From NCBI GenBank assembly GCA_012267415.1, contig JAAXGN010000124.1, forward strand, positions 1 to 64,000: DNA of 64,000 nt, given 5' to 3'. The notes beneath the pieces were generated by a model. It was not told where the DNA came from, ran no database searches, and saw only the letters and a program-made list of their open reading frames with translations. Source of the stretch: Candidatus Poribacteria bacterium. GTDB taxonomy: Bacteria; Poribacteria; WGA-4E; WGA-3G. The position numbers were made by a program, and so were the translations under genes. Below, one piece after another: positions 53,401 through 61,753 of the stretch. How positions within the stretch are numbered: the stretch's first letter is position 1; each line of letters opens with the position of its first letter.

Positions 53401-53938
53401 TTGCTATATTCCATAATACAACGTTGTGTTCAAGTGAAGTGCCTCCGAGACTGGAAATTGGGTCTTCTCCACCGGATGCGATGAAGCGTCCATCTGTAGA
53501 AAAAGTAACCACACCGCGCATGTTTGGTAAAAGTGAAATCTCGTTTCCAGTTTCTACATCGTATATCCAGGTACCCATACTGCTGCCTACCGCTAATTGT
53601 GTTCCATCTGGAGAAAACTGAATATTGGTTATCCATCCCTTACCTAATCGCATCTTTGCTTCTTCTGGCAGATGCCATTGTGGATAATTCTCTATTCTGT
53701 GCATCTCACCTTTCTCTGTAGATAGAAGTTGTTGTTCAGTAACAGGCTTTTCAGCGTTTATATTATACCCAAAACCTAACGTTATTAGCACTATAACGCA
53801 GGTTACGGTGGTGGTTAACCAGGGGACAAACGTTTTGCTTGCAGAAGGCATTATAGGTTCTGTTTTGGTGATCTCACACATAGTGTTTTTCGTGAGACTG
53901 GGTGATACTTTGGGATTCTTAAATGTTTTATGATTCAT
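50477..53938 (-). CDS. Membrane-anchored giant WD40 protein with TPR-like and C-terminal beta domain
   Basis: A 1153-residue protein from the ATG at 53938 (GGTGGAGGAAGC upstream). A 50-residue cytoplasmic part with NPKVSPSLTKNTMCEI and a TM helix (about 48-68) resemble the linker and TM of the sigma-WD40 fusion at 26638-29517, but no sigma domain is present. WD40 blades fill about 90-740 (IQFSPDGTQLAVGSSMG, LAFSPDGAQLACGSEDS, LAFSPDGNTLASGGTDG and others), a helical TPR-like region about 790-960, and a beta-sandwich end (WMVLGPFDNAGG, LRFDSDDQGKLWLNGKE) like PA14-type or carbohydrate-binding modules. It is probably an extracytoplasmic scaffold or sensor. Confidence 0.9.
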   Translation of the reverse strand: MNHKTFKNPKVSPSLTKNTMCEITKTEPIMPSASKTFVPWLTTTVTCVIVLITLGFGYNINAEKPVTEQQLLSTEKGEMHRIENYPQWHLPEEAKMRLGKGWITNIQFSPDGTQLAVGSSMGTWIYDVETGNEISLLPNMRGVVTFSTDGRFIASGGEDPISSLGGTSLEHNVVLWNIANMTKVPIKDTLPAASILRFSDDSKTLIFLSMSGDTMYSVSVETGETTTTKMEERVRPIHLENYALTEDKIAIGSDEGKIQILDTTTGNQLSTLRAFGKNFHMRDYYIEEHYTTNRALTLKFSPDGTRLATGNLDTTIQLWDTNTTEESILLQKPIEGNIWSVTNEDGKEVIKNPLKNERNGRPIALAFSPDGAQLACGSEDSTIKLWDTHIGELIATFTGHHSFVDTLAFSPDGNTLASGGTDGTILFWDLKNRKPMQNRIAGHLWLTTAAMSIDGSKLVSVSGDGIISVWNLKNFQKTTSVTKATLEERLLWGTWRNLVLSPDGTMLANWGFQSNPFKPNYKADVLRLTDVNTGQEIKSFAGGYGEVFSPDGITLAEESGQHIHLLNIETGEQRKIITSEHDENAKNKPFIRTVKFSPDGKMIVSGTSGGHVQLWETETGTELSSFFHELLPGDENREPIQHFAFSSDGSLIAVSSTEGIRIIGRAKQPHFKEIRFIEEENGETFIFSPDNTILIIGCWGGKIRLLDVATGKKLTTLNGHTDTVDKLLFSQDNKTLISVEGGFILFWDWDKIRKRKREADQEHASDIDLSSKEQTKENVLQFVEHSPNKPKISDHILTKGEVYLANEWYDEALEQFTKNLSAADYNPEKTVTTLPSFHRQLFVKIGKIGKNVQDKDGFTEMVSNIIDAFPDNRSIQLNAHLLLAKFYHDNLMNAESDAQIQIIDTLKRNLTSERLNHQLNAYLSLATYYRDTGMPDNADIYVKRIDDLIVELDPNNTSNLKLQIDTNFALAEHYRQNGEHEKADAYIQKTCFVTEDAWMVLGPFDNAGGIDFDTAYISEDITEIDLTTTHDGQVGPVRWKKLSDRTLNGYIHLGERNVNWQVFYAFVTVTSPDEREVQLRFDSDDQGKLWLNGKEAFTHTKTYAVRLDTYVIPVTLKQGRNSILVKVCNEEGACTFILRITDTDGTPISDLKY

Positions 53939-54095
53939 GGGTTTATGCTTCCTCCACCTGCCGAAATTATGATAAAAGTAATCAGTGAACAGGCTATTGC
54001 GTACGTAGCAATCAATTGTTAAAATGTTAGCGTATTTTGATTGAGAAGTCAAGCTGAGGATATAACTTTTTGCACGGTATGATGGGGTGTATCAT

Positions 54096-54854
54096 CTAAA
54101 TCGGAAACTGGTGGTTGCCTGCGGTTAACCCGCCATCAATGACGAAAACTGCACCTGTTGCAAAACTTGCTTCATCGGAGGCGAGGAAGAGGGCTGCGTT
54201 GGCTATGTCCTCAGGTTTACCGATACGTCCGAGCGGATACCACGGAATGATTTCGTCTAAGATACGCGGATTACGTTCTATCATGGGTTCCCAGACTTCA
54301 GTCTGTACGGTGCCGGGACAGATGCAATTGATTCGGATATTGTCTTGTCCGTGCGCGACTGCCATTGAACGCGTCAATGCGATGACTCCACCTTTCGCTG
54401 CAGAATAGGCGTGTATCCCCTGCAATCCGATGAGTCCGTTTACAGAGGCGATGTTGACAATGCTTCCACCACCATTCTGTTGCATAATGGGTATCGCAGC
54501 GTTGCTACAATGACTCGTGCCTTGAAGTGCTACGGATAGGTTTGCTTCCCAGTTGTTGTTTAGGACATCTTCTGTAGAGCAGATAGCGTTGTTTACAAGT
54601 ATGTCAACTGTGCCGTAGGTATGAACGGTTTTAGATATGAGCGCGTCTGCTGCCGTAGGATTAGAGACATCAGCATTGACGAATACCGCTTCTGCATCGG
54701 CATCACGGATTGTGGAAACTGTATTAGTTCCGAGAGTATCGTTTACATCATCAACGACGACTTTGGCACCATCTTCGGCAAACCGAATGGCGATTGCTTT
54801 ACCGATTCCGCGTCCTGCTCCAGTGATGATGGCTATTTTGTCTTTTAATCGCAT
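54096..54854 (-). CDS. Short-chain dehydrogenase/reductase
   Basis: A 252-residue classical SDR. Rossmann motif TGAGRGIGKAIA at about 11-22, VDDVND after strand 2, NNAI in place of NNAG, catalytic Ser in IVNIASVNG, Tyr and Lys in YSAAKGG, and PGTVQTEVW. The end FVIDGGLTAG is typical. It probably oxidises a sugar alcohol or similar. It is not close to the SDR at 20499 in sequence. It is transcribed away from the WD40 gene side and stands alone. Confidence 0.94.
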   Translation of the reverse strand: MRLKDKIAIITGAGRGIGKAIAIRFAEDGAKVVVDDVNDTLGTNTVSTIRDADAEAVFVNADVSNPTAADALISKTVHTYGTVDILVNNAICSTEDVLNNNWEANLSVALQGTSHCSNAAIPIMQQNGGGSIVNIASVNGLIGLQGIHAYSAAKGGVIALTRSMAVAHGQDNIRINCICPGTVQTEVWEPMIERNPRILDEIIPWYPLGRIGKPEDIANAALFLASDEASFATGAVFVIDGGLTAGNHQFPI

Positions 54855-54892
54855 GTTTTAGTATTTTTGTGCTTTATTTATACCATTGCTTA

Positions 54893-54970
54893 GATATGAT
54901 GTTGCATTACCGGTTATTGTTAGATATAATCTAATATGGCACAACCTAACAGGTTATGCTACAAAAAAGA
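54893..54970. repeat. GATGTTGCATTAC / GTGCTACA repeat, copy 1
   Basis: GATGTTGCATTAC, then ATAATCTAAT, then GGCACAACCTAACAGGTTAT and GCTACAAAAAAGAG. The same order of blocks occurs at 61754-61831. The inner part is the common GCACAA..TTGTGC hairpin. The gap 54855-55123 holds this and one family B element. Confidence 0.7.
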
Positions 54971-54981
54971 GTCGTTTCATT

Positions 54982-55098
54982 TATAGTGAAACCTAAAAAT
55001 ATCATTACACTTCCTTGCACGACGGGCAATGAATTGCCCTACTACGAGCGGGTGTTTGATGAGGGATAAGTGTATATTTAATTCTGAGTTTTACTATA
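54982..55098. repeat. Element B, copy 3
   Basis: TATAGTGAAAC (54982) and GTTTTACTATA (to 55098) bound 117 bp with a 10 of 11 match. The core CACGACGGGCAATGAATTGC is shared with the copy at 58970-59082. It ends 25 bp before the DUF2283 gene. Confidence 0.8.
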
Positions 55099-55123
55099 GA
55101 AATAGTATAAGGTGAAAACAGCA

Positions 55124-55480
55124 ATGGATCAACCAATCTTTAACTACGATGAATTAAGCGATACACTTTACATCTCGTTTGTCCCCGGTGAACAAGCCAC
55201 AGGTATTGAGTTAACACCTCACATCTTGCTACGAATTAACAAACAGGATCGTAAAGCTGTAGGGATAACTCTTTTTGAATACTCTTTACTTGCACAAAAG
55301 ACCGAAATAGGTCCGCGGAGTTTTCCGCTCATAGGTTTATCTGAGTTATCTGTAGACCTTCAAGAAGTGGTGTTAGATGTTCTTCAACGACCCCCAGTCA
55401 GTGATGTGCTTTTACTCTCATCTTACACACCGTCAATTTCAGAAACGGTACCTATTATGCTTCTGCAATCCGATTGCTAA
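55124..55480 (+). CDS. DUF2283 family protein
   Basis: A 118-residue protein from the ATG at 55124 (AAGGTG upstream; a GTG four codons earlier is possible). The DUF2283 core is FNYDELSDTLYISFVPGE, then GIELTPHILLRIN and AVGITLFEYSLL. The C-terminal 60 residues are less typical. The domain is common beside DUF4258 or toxin-antitoxin genes; BrnTA follows on the opposite strand. Function unknown. Confidence 0.88.
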   Translation: MDQPIFNYDELSDTLYISFVPGEQATGIELTPHILLRINKQDRKAVGITLFEYSLLAQKTEIGPRSFPLIGLSELSVDLQEVVLDVLQRPPVSDVLLLSSYTPSISETVPIMLLQSDC

Positions 55481-55539
55481 GTGGCATCTTACAAAATATG
55501 TAAACAACAATTTGGAATGGTGAGAAAATACTTGGTGTT

Positions 55540-55740
55540 TTACTGGATGCTCTGAATTAACTGAATGTTGTGCCGTAGTAATTCATTAACCAATTCACCA
55601 ACATCTTTTTCCTTAACGTTAGCAAGGTGTTGTATAAACTCATTAACATCTTTTTCGAGATAAATGGGAGTTCTAAAAACAGCATCAGCATTGTAGAATT
55701 TGCCGCGCTCACCTTTTGAAAAGTCATATTCTGCTTTCAT
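55540..55740 (-). CDS. brnA: BrnA-like antitoxin
   Basis: A 66-residue protein that starts within the last 4 bases of the brnT frame. The N-terminus KAEYDFSKGERGKFYN is the basic linker usual in BrnA partners, followed by a ribbon-helix-helix-like PIYLEKDVNEFIQHLANVK. Antitoxins of this group bind BrnT and repress the operon. It is the second gene of the pair, the normal order. Confidence 0.85.
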   Translation of the reverse strand: MKAEYDFSKGERGKFYNADAVFRTPIYLEKDVNEFIQHLANVKEKDVGELVNELLRHNIQLIQSIQ

Positions 55741-56033
55741 TGATTGTATTCCTCATATTGTTTGATTTCGGTTTGAGTTGCTTTGCGGGCAGAGATAAGA
55801 CGGATATTAACATAGTGTGTCGCCTGCTCAAAAGTGTGTATGACAATTAGTAAAATGCCATATCCGTCAATACCTAAAGTGATCCAACGCTCTTCATCAT
55901 TACTATGTTCTTCATCAAAAACAGTAATCTGATTCGGATCACGAAAAACAGTTGTTGCCCTTAAAAAAGATACTTTGTGCTTTCTGTCATTTTGCTTTTC
56001 TTTTTCAAAATCCCATTCAAAATTATACAGCAA
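55737..56033 (-). CDS. brnT: BrnT family toxin
   Basis: A 98-residue ribonuclease toxin of the RelE fold. The family pattern is intact: YNFEWDFEKEKQNDRKHKVS, TTVFRDPNQITVFDEEHS, EERWITLGIDGYG, ILLIVIHTF and IRLISARKATQTEIKQYEE. Catalytic residues proposed for BrnT (Arg, Ser and Glu near the C-terminal ISARKA) are present. It overlaps brnA by 4 bp. Together they are a complete type II toxin-antitoxin pair. Confidence 0.93.
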   Translation of the reverse strand: MLYNFEWDFEKEKQNDRKHKVSFLRATTVFRDPNQITVFDEEHSNDEERWITLGIDGYGILLIVIHTFEQATHYVNIRLISARKATQTEIKQYEEYNQ

Positions 56034-56053
56034 CTTGAGCCCCTAACACAACT

Positions 56054-56809
56054 CTAATGTTGTAAGGTTTGCGAAATAAATAGTTTTGTTCGTTCGTGCT
56101 GTGGGTTATCAAAGAAGTCGGCAGGTGCGGCTTCCTCTACGACCACTCCTTCATCAAAGAACATGACTCTGTCCGCGACTTCGCGTGCGAATCCCATTTC
56201 GTGTGTAACTACTAACATTGTCATTCCTGAATGTGCCAGTTCACGCATTACGTCTAATACTTCTGAGATCATCTCTGGGTCAAGTGCACTTGTGGGTTCG
56301 TCGAATAGCATGATTTTGGGTTCCATTGCTAATGCTCTTGCGATTGCGACCCGTTGCTGCTGTCCACCTGATACTTCTGCGGGGTATTTATACGCTTGAT
56401 CAGCAATACCCATCCGTTCTAACAGTGCTAAGGCTGCCTCTTCCGCTTCCCTTTTCGACATCTTCCTAACCTGGATGGGACCTAAGGTAATATTCTTGAT
56501 ATTTGTTAGATGCGGAAATAGATTGAACTGTTGAAATACCATGCCGACTTCCTGGCGTATAAGATTGATATTCCGCAGATCATTACTTAACTCAATGCCA
56601 TCAACAATGATTGTACCCCGTTGATGTTCCTCAAGACGATTAATTGTCCGGATAAATGTTGATTTTCCTGATCCTGAAGGACCACAAATTACTGCCTTTT
56701 CACCTTTCTTGAAAGTGGTTGTAATTCCTTTGAGGACATGGAAATCATCAAACCATTTGTGTACGTCTTCACATATAATTATTGGGTCGTTTGTTGTGTT
56801 TTCATTCAT
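56054..56809 (-). CDS. aapP: Polar amino acid ABC transporter ATP-binding protein
   Basis: A 251-residue ATPase of the GlnQ/AapP group. Walker [10 protein letters not shown] is at about 41-49, [15 protein letters not shown] the Q-loop, VSGGQQQR the signature, and [15 protein letters not shown] Walker [20 protein letters not shown] contains the switch His. Last gene of an aapJQMP-ordered set. It energises uptake by the two permeases encoded just upstream. Confidence 0.94.
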   Translation of the reverse strand: MNENTTNDPIIICEDVHKWFDDFHVLKGITTTFKKGEKAVICGPSGSGKSTFIRTINRLEEHQRGTIIVDGIELSNDLRNINLIRQEVGMVFQQFNLFPHLTNIKNITLGPIQVRKMSKREAEEAALALLERMGIADQAYKYPAEVSGGQQQRVAIARALAMEPKIMLFDEPTSALDPEMISEVLDVMRELAHSGMTMLVVTHEMGFAREVADRVMFFDEGVVVEEAAPADFFDNPQHERTKLFISQTLQH

Positions 56810-56866
56810 TACTTTATTCCCTCCATTATGATTCTCACTTTGATGTGAAGATATGCTAAAAAACCT

Positions 56867-58954
56867 CTAATGTTTTCCGACTCCTAAATCACCTTCAATT
56901 TTCTGACTGACTATGGACATTGAATATGAAAAAACGAAATAGATGATTGCGACGAAGATTGATACTTCAGCGTGCAGTCCTCCCCAGTCTGGATTCGCGA
57001 GGACGCGTTGGCGTATACCCATGAGTTCAGTGAGTCCAACAATAAATACCAGAGAAGTATCCTTAAACAGTGCGATGGATTGTCCGACAATTGCGGGAAT
57101 AACTGCTCGTATTGCCTGTGGTAAAACGATGAACATCATGGTTTTGGAATAGGTCAGTCCGACTGCTTGTGCAGCCTCAACTTGTCCACTCGGAATGGCT
57201 TGTAGTCCGCCCCGCACGTTCTCTGCCATATAGGCAGCGGAGAAGAGCGTGAAGGCAACCATCACGCGTATCACTGTATCAAGTTGAAAATCACCATACA
57301 TAAAAATTGGTAATAGTACGTCAACCATAAACAGTATGGTTATCAACGGAACACCTCGAATTGTTTCGATATAAACGGTGGAGACCCATCTTATCGCTGG
57401 TAGTTGACTTCTGCGTCCAAGTGCTAATAGCACACCTATTGGGAAGCAGGCGATGATTCCGACAGCAGCCAGAATGAGTGTTATGAGCAGTCCTCCCCAT
57501 TCTGCTGTGGAAATGGTAGTCATACTAAGAGTCTTACCAAATTCGCGTAGCACTATCATGGTCAATGGAAAGGAGAGAACCCATCCAGTGATGACCCATC
57601 GTTCGCCTGCGATCTTATCGCGTCCAAGTAGGAAGGTGATCACAAATAGTACTAAACTGCCTAATAGCCATATTCGCTTGAGAAAAATGAGATTGATGAA
57701 ATTGATGATATTAAAGTTAAATTTGAGTGTCTTAGCGGCGTTGTCTCCCTCTGTAACAATATCCAAAGGCAAAAGTAGTAAAAGAAGTCCACCAGCCGCG
57801 ATTGCGATTGCGATTTTGAGTACTATACCTCTCCATATTGCCGCACTGAGTCCTAATAGTACAGACAGCGTGCAAAGGAGTATCCCTATCCGCCATACCT
57901 GTTCTGTCGTATAGGACTCGAGCATCAGTATTTGTAAGTCGGTATTATCACCAAATCCGTGCAGTATTATCATTGCCAATGGGAAAGAGAGAATCCATCC
58001 GGTGATAACTGATCGTTTGTATGTGTTCTTATCGCGTCCGAGTAAATAGGTTGCGACCAATAGGACTAATCCGCCTAATAACCATATTCGCTTGAAAAAG
58101 ATGAGATAGAAGATATTAGGGTTAAATTTGAGTGTGGTAGAGGCGTTGTCCACTTCTTGAATAATTTCCAAAGGGATAAGTAGAAGTAGAAGTCCAACAG
58201 CTGTGATTGCGATTGCGATTTTGAGTACTGTACCTCTCCATATTGCCGCACTGAGTCCTAATAGTACAGACAGCGTGCAAAGGAGTATCCCTATCCGCCA
58301 TATCTGTTCAGTCGGATAGGAATCGAGCATCAATATTTGTAAGTCAGCATTTTGACCAGATCCGCGTAGAACTATCATTGTCAAGGGAAAAGAGAGAGCC
58401 CATCCAATGATGACCGATCGTTTGTATGTATTCTGATCGCGTCCGAGTAAGAAACTTGCAGTAAGTAGGACTAATCCGCCTAATAACCATATTCGTTTGA
58501 CAAAAACGAGATAGAAGATATTGAGATTAAATTCAAGTGTCGCCGAGGTATCCTCTCCTGCTTTAACAACATCCAAAGGGATAAGGAGCAAAAGAAGTCC
58601 AACACTTGCTACTGCGATTGCAATTTTGAGGACCATACCTCTCCATATCCCCGCACTGAATCCTAATAATGCGAGCAAAGTACAGAAGACGATGCCTATC
58701 CGCCATACCTGTTCTATCGGATAAGAACCGATCATGTGTATTTGTAAGTTTGCGGGGATAACTGCCCAATTTGCTTGTGTAAATACCCATGTAAAGAAAA
58801 ACCTGAAAAAGAAGAAAAGGAACACAAGACCTAAACAGGTTAAAATTGTGTTATACCAGGTACTAAAGAGGTTATCTCGTAACCATCCGACTAGACCTTT
58901 TGAAGTATCTGGTGGTTTAACTTCTTGTGTTAATGTGTTTGTGTTATCTTCCAC
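56867..58954 (-). CDS. aapM: AapM-like amino acid ABC permease with triplicated membrane block
   Basis: A 695-residue permease from the GTG at 58954, chosen because AAGGATAAAACC precedes it; the frame extends 34 codons further into a repeat element. The C-terminal 215 residues are the typical permease core (AEWGGLLITLILAAVGI, YIETIRGVPLITILF, ENVRGGLQAIPSGQVEAAQAVGLTY with the EAA motif). The N-terminal half has three tandem 135-residue units (each with EQxWRIGI, LLGxSAxIWRG, LLLLxPL, KRIWLLGxLVL, LLGRDxxxxxRxVIxGWxLSFP), about 405 bp each, where usual AapM proteins carry one. It follows AapQ by 31 bp. Confidence 0.9.
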   Translation of the reverse strand: MEDNTNTLTQEVKPPDTSKGLVGWLRDNLFSTWYNTILTCLGLVFLFFFFRFFFTWVFTQANWAVIPANLQIHMIGSYPIEQVWRIGIVFCTLLALLGFSAGIWRGMVLKIAIAVASVGLLLLLIPLDVVKAGEDTSATLEFNLNIFYLVFVKRIWLLGGLVLLTASFLLGRDQNTYKRSVIIGWALSFPLTMIVLRGSGQNADLQILMLDSYPTEQIWRIGILLCTLSVLLGLSAAIWRGTVLKIAIAITAVGLLLLLIPLEIIQEVDNASTTLKFNPNIFYLIFFKRIWLLGGLVLLVATYLLGRDKNTYKRSVITGWILSFPLAMIILHGFGDNTDLQILMLESYTTEQVWRIGILLCTLSVLLGLSAAIWRGIVLKIAIAIAAGGLLLLLLPLDIVTEGDNAAKTLKFNFNIINFINLIFLKRIWLLGSLVLFVITFLLGRDKIAGERWVITGWVLSFPLTMIVLREFGKTLSMTTISTAEWGGLLITLILAAVGIIACFPIGVLLALGRRSQLPAIRWVSTVYIETIRGVPLITILFMVDVLLPIFMYGDFQLDTVIRVMVAFTLFSAAYMAENVRGGLQAIPSGQVEAAQAVGLTYSKTMMFIVLPQAIRAVIPAIVGQSIALFKDTSLVFIVGLTELMGIRQRVLANPDWGGLHAEVSIFVAIIYFVFSYSMSIVSQKIEGDLGVGKH
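57533..58747 (-). repeat. Three tandem 405-bp repeats inside the AapM-like gene
   Basis: Units run about 58747-58343, 58342-57938 and 57937-57533. Identical stretches such as TATTGCCGCACTGAGTCCTA recur exactly 405 bp apart. Units 2 and 3 are more alike than unit 1. The frame is kept throughout, so the triplication is expressed. Confidence 0.88.
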
Positions 58955-58969
58955 GGTTTTATCCTTTTT

Positions 58970-59082
58970 TATAGTAAAACCAAGAAACATAGGACAATTC
59001 TTGGCAAGACGGGCAATGAATTGCCCTACTACGAACCGATATTTGCTTATGGACAAATGTATGCATAATTCTTAACTTTTCC
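58970..59082. repeat. Element B, copy 4 (right end worn)
   Basis: Starts TATAGTAAAAC at 58970; the core GACGGGCAATGAATTGCCCT and the TAATTCTTAAC stretch match copy 3, but the right terminal repeat is degraded. It lies between the AapM-like and AapQ-like genes and would be read as extra N-terminal codons if the AapM start were placed further upstream. Confidence 0.65.
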
Positions 59083-59087
59083 ATGTT

Positions 59088-60305
59088 CTAACTTGCACTA
59101 CCAAATCGGGTTATTCTACGGTTATACCAATTCATGAAAGCGGATGTTGTAAGACTCATTATCAGATAGCAGATCATAATTATAGCAAAGATAGGTACAG
59201 ATTGACCTGTAGGCACTAGCATTATTTTTCCAATGTGAAACAGATCGGTGAAGGCGACGAAAATTCCAAGGCTTGAGTTCTTGGCAAGGTTCAGATATTG
59301 GCTGGTGAGGGGTGGGACAATTACCGGAATAGCTTGCGGTATGACAACTAAACGAAGGACTTGTGATTCTTTCAAACCGACCGATCTGGCAGCTTCCCGT
59401 TGTCCCTTTACGACTGCTTGTATGCCGGCTCTGACCACTTCTGCAATAAATGCGCTTGTATAGACGGTGAGTCCGATTAGTAGTGCAGTGAATTCGGGTG
59501 TAAGGTTTGTCCCACCGACGAAGTTAAATCCTTGTAATTCAGGTCGTGATAGGGCAAATGGTGTTTCTGGTGTTAGCAACCATCCTGCAATAGGGACTAT
59601 TAGGATTATCGGTGCAGCAGTCCACTTCGCGCTAAAGATTAAATGAGAAACGAAGGATGGACGGTCTGTTTGTTGAATTTCGGGAGACCGATAGAAATGG
59701 CGAAATGCTGCTAAACCGAGAATGAGAAGAAATGCTAAGATGATACCTGAAATAGGATACCACAACCACGTATTAAATCCGTCAGCAAGTTCAACTGAGG
59801 GAAGGTAGACACCCCGATGACTAATGAATATACTGTCAAAGAAGTTAATACTCTCTCCGACTCTGGGGAGTGCCAGAATTAGCGGATACCAGAACAGAAG
59901 CTGTAGTACGAGTGGGGTGTTACGAAAGATTTCAACATAGACTGCTGCTATTTTGCTGATGAGCCAGTTGCTGGACAGGCGTGCAATGCCAAAAAGAAAG
60001 CCGACAATCGTTGCACAAAATATCCCGACAATACTTACTCTTAAGGTATTGACGACACCCACCCATAATGCTTTGAGATTTGTATCTGAAGGATCAAAAT
60101 CAATTCCCTCGGATATTGGAAATCCTGCTTCATCCATGAGGAAATCCCAACTCAGTTCTATATCCTGTTTTTTAAGTCCATTTAGCATATTCGTATAGAA
60201 AAACAGTGCTAACAGAATGATGCCGATAATGAAAAGTACTTGGAAGAATACTCTCAGGAACCGAATATCTCGCCAGAATGGGATTTTTGTTGAATCTTGT
60301 TGCAT
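59088..60305 (-). CDS. aapQ: AapQ-like amino acid ABC permease
   Basis: A 405-residue permease of normal AapQ length. N-terminal helix (about 15-40), the periplasmic segment with FLMDEAGFPISEGIDFDPSD typical of AapQ, and the core with ALWVGVVNTLRVSIVGIFCA, YVEIFRNTPLVLQLLFWY, and VVRAGIQAVVKGQREAARSVGL (EAA motif). It pairs with the AapM-like protein to form the membrane channel. The gap to aapJ upstream is 312 bp and holds a Uma2 remnant. Confidence 0.94.
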   Translation of the reverse strand: MQQDSTKIPFWRDIRFLRVFFQVLFIIGIILLALFFYTNMLNGLKKQDIELSWDFLMDEAGFPISEGIDFDPSDTNLKALWVGVVNTLRVSIVGIFCATIVGFLFGIARLSSNWLISKIAAVYVEIFRNTPLVLQLLFWYPLILALPRVGESINFFDSIFISHRGVYLPSVELADGFNTWLWYPISGIILAFLLILGLAAFRHFYRSPEIQQTDRPSFVSHLIFSAKWTAAPIILIVPIAGWLLTPETPFALSRPELQGFNFVGGTNLTPEFTALLIGLTVYTSAFIAEVVRAGIQAVVKGQREAARSVGLKESQVLRLVVIPQAIPVIVPPLTSQYLNLAKNSSLGIFVAFTDLFHIGKIMLVPTGQSVPIFAIIMICYLIMSLTTSAFMNWYNRRITRFGSAS

Positions 60306-60395
60306 TTATTTTCGTATCTCTACTTTCTCGTATTATATCTATAATTTTATTGAGATATGCCAAGATTTTATGCTAATTGGTACTTCAGGGGGTTA

Positions 60396-60488
60396 TCACT
60401 CTTCTCTGTCAGATGCTTCAGGAAATGTGACACGCGCATAGATGTATTCTTCTGGATTAAGGAATGTTGGGACAGCACTTATCGCCAT
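60396..60488 (-). pseudogene. Uma2 N-terminal remnant (30 codons)
   Basis: The 312-bp gap 60306-60617 contains a 30-codon frame with a strong GGAGGAAATC site before its ATG at 60488. The peptide begins MAISAVPTFLNPEEYIYARV, matching the Uma2 start in the intact gene here (AVQTHLTPEEYLAWERKA), then stops after FPEASDREE. The rest of the Uma2 gene is absent. It is either a vestige after deletion or, less likely, a translated leader before aapQ. Confidence 0.6.
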
Positions 60489-60617
60489 GATTTCCTCCGT
60501 TTACATCTGGAAAGACTGGATCAAGATTAAGAATTTTTAACCTTATGTTTTGCTATAGATAGACATTTACTTGTAGACGTGCTGTGCATGCGCGTCTACA
60601 AGTAAAATGCGTAAAAC

Positions 60618-61634
60618 TTAACGGAACGGCATGGAATAGAGCAGACCGCCTTCTGTCCACGGTTTATTAACCCCGCGTGGTAACCCTATAGGGGTGAGGT
60701 TACGTTCAAAGATCTCACCGTAGTTCCCGACAGCCATAATAACCTGTTTTGCCCAATCTTTTGGTAGGCCGAGTTTTTTGCCCATTTCACCTGATTCACC
60801 TAAAAATCGATTGATTTCGGGATTATCGGTTTTGAAGTTCTGGACATTTTTCTGCGTAATCTGGTGCTCTTCAGCAAAGAATGTCGCGTAAACGACCCAA
60901 CTGACGGCATCATTCCATTTGTTGTCCCCGTGAATAGTGAGGGGTCCCAAAGGTTCTTTTGAGATAGTTGCATCCAGAATAACATGGTCATCTGGATTTT
61001 TTAGATTTTTCCGACGTGCCACAAGTTGGGATTTGTCGCTTGTGACGGCATCCACTCGTCCGACATCATAACTGTTGTAAAGGGTATCAATATCTGCGTA
61101 AGTAAGCGGTTTGTAGTCAACGCCTAAGGAACGCATGGTATCAGCGAGGTTTAATTCTGTGGTGCTGCCACCCGTGACACCGATGGTTGCTCCTGCTAAG
61201 TCTTTGATAGATTTGATATTAAGAGATTTAGGGACCATAAATCCTTGTCCATCATAGAAGGTGGGTGGTGCAAAGTCAGTCTTTAAATCTGCATCACGGG
61301 TAAGTGTCCAGGTCGTGTTTCTGATGAGGACATCTATCTCACCTGTTTGAAGTGCGGTAAACCGTTCGGCAGCATCTAAGGGAACAAATTCAACTTTATC
61401 GGGGTCACCTAGGACAGCAGCAGCGATTGCGCGACCGAAGTCCGCGTCAAAACCTCTCCATTTGCCATCTTCGTCGAGGAAGCCAAAACCGGGTAAACCA
61501 CCGTGCACACCACAGACCAATTTATCGCGTTTTATGACTTTGTCTAAGATACTCTCGTGATTATCGGCAAACAGTGGGGCAGCTATTAAGAATGCTAATG
61601 CTAAGATTAAAAAGCGAAAACCAAATTTTTTCAT
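60618..61634 (-). CDS. aapJ: Amino acid ABC transporter substrate-binding protein
   Basis: A 338-residue periplasmic binding protein of the AapJ/BztA type. A signal peptide (about 1-23, cut after LFADN) is followed by the family start DKLVCGVHGGLPGFGFLDED, GFDADFGRAIAAAVLGD, the ligand segments TRDADLKTDFAPPTFYDGQG, LAGATIGVTGGSTTELNL, and the end EIFERNLTPIGLPRGVN. It binds polar L-amino acids for the AapQMP complex. First gene of the set, transcribed in the order J-Q-M-P. Confidence 0.95.
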   Translation of the reverse strand: MKKFGFRFLILALAFLIAAPLFADNHESILDKVIKRDKLVCGVHGGLPGFGFLDEDGKWRGFDADFGRAIAAAVLGDPDKVEFVPLDAAERFTALQTGEIDVLIRNTTWTLTRDADLKTDFAPPTFYDGQGFMVPKSLNIKSIKDLAGATIGVTGGSTTELNLADTMRSLGVDYKPLTYADIDTLYNSYDVGRVDAVTSDKSQLVARRKNLKNPDDHVILDATISKEPLGPLTIHGDNKWNDAVSWVVYATFFAEEHQITQKNVQNFKTDNPEINRFLGESGEMGKKLGLPKDWAKQVIMAVGNYGEIFERNLTPIGLPRGVNKPWTEGGLLYSMPFR

Positions 61635-61753
61635 TTTTCTTTTCCTTTCATATTATATTAAAGAGTGGATGGTTCAGAAGAATCCGTTTATTAGGTTAAT
61701 TCATTAAACAGTTATAGAAACGGTTAGTTAATTGTAATGCCATTCTAAGGAAA

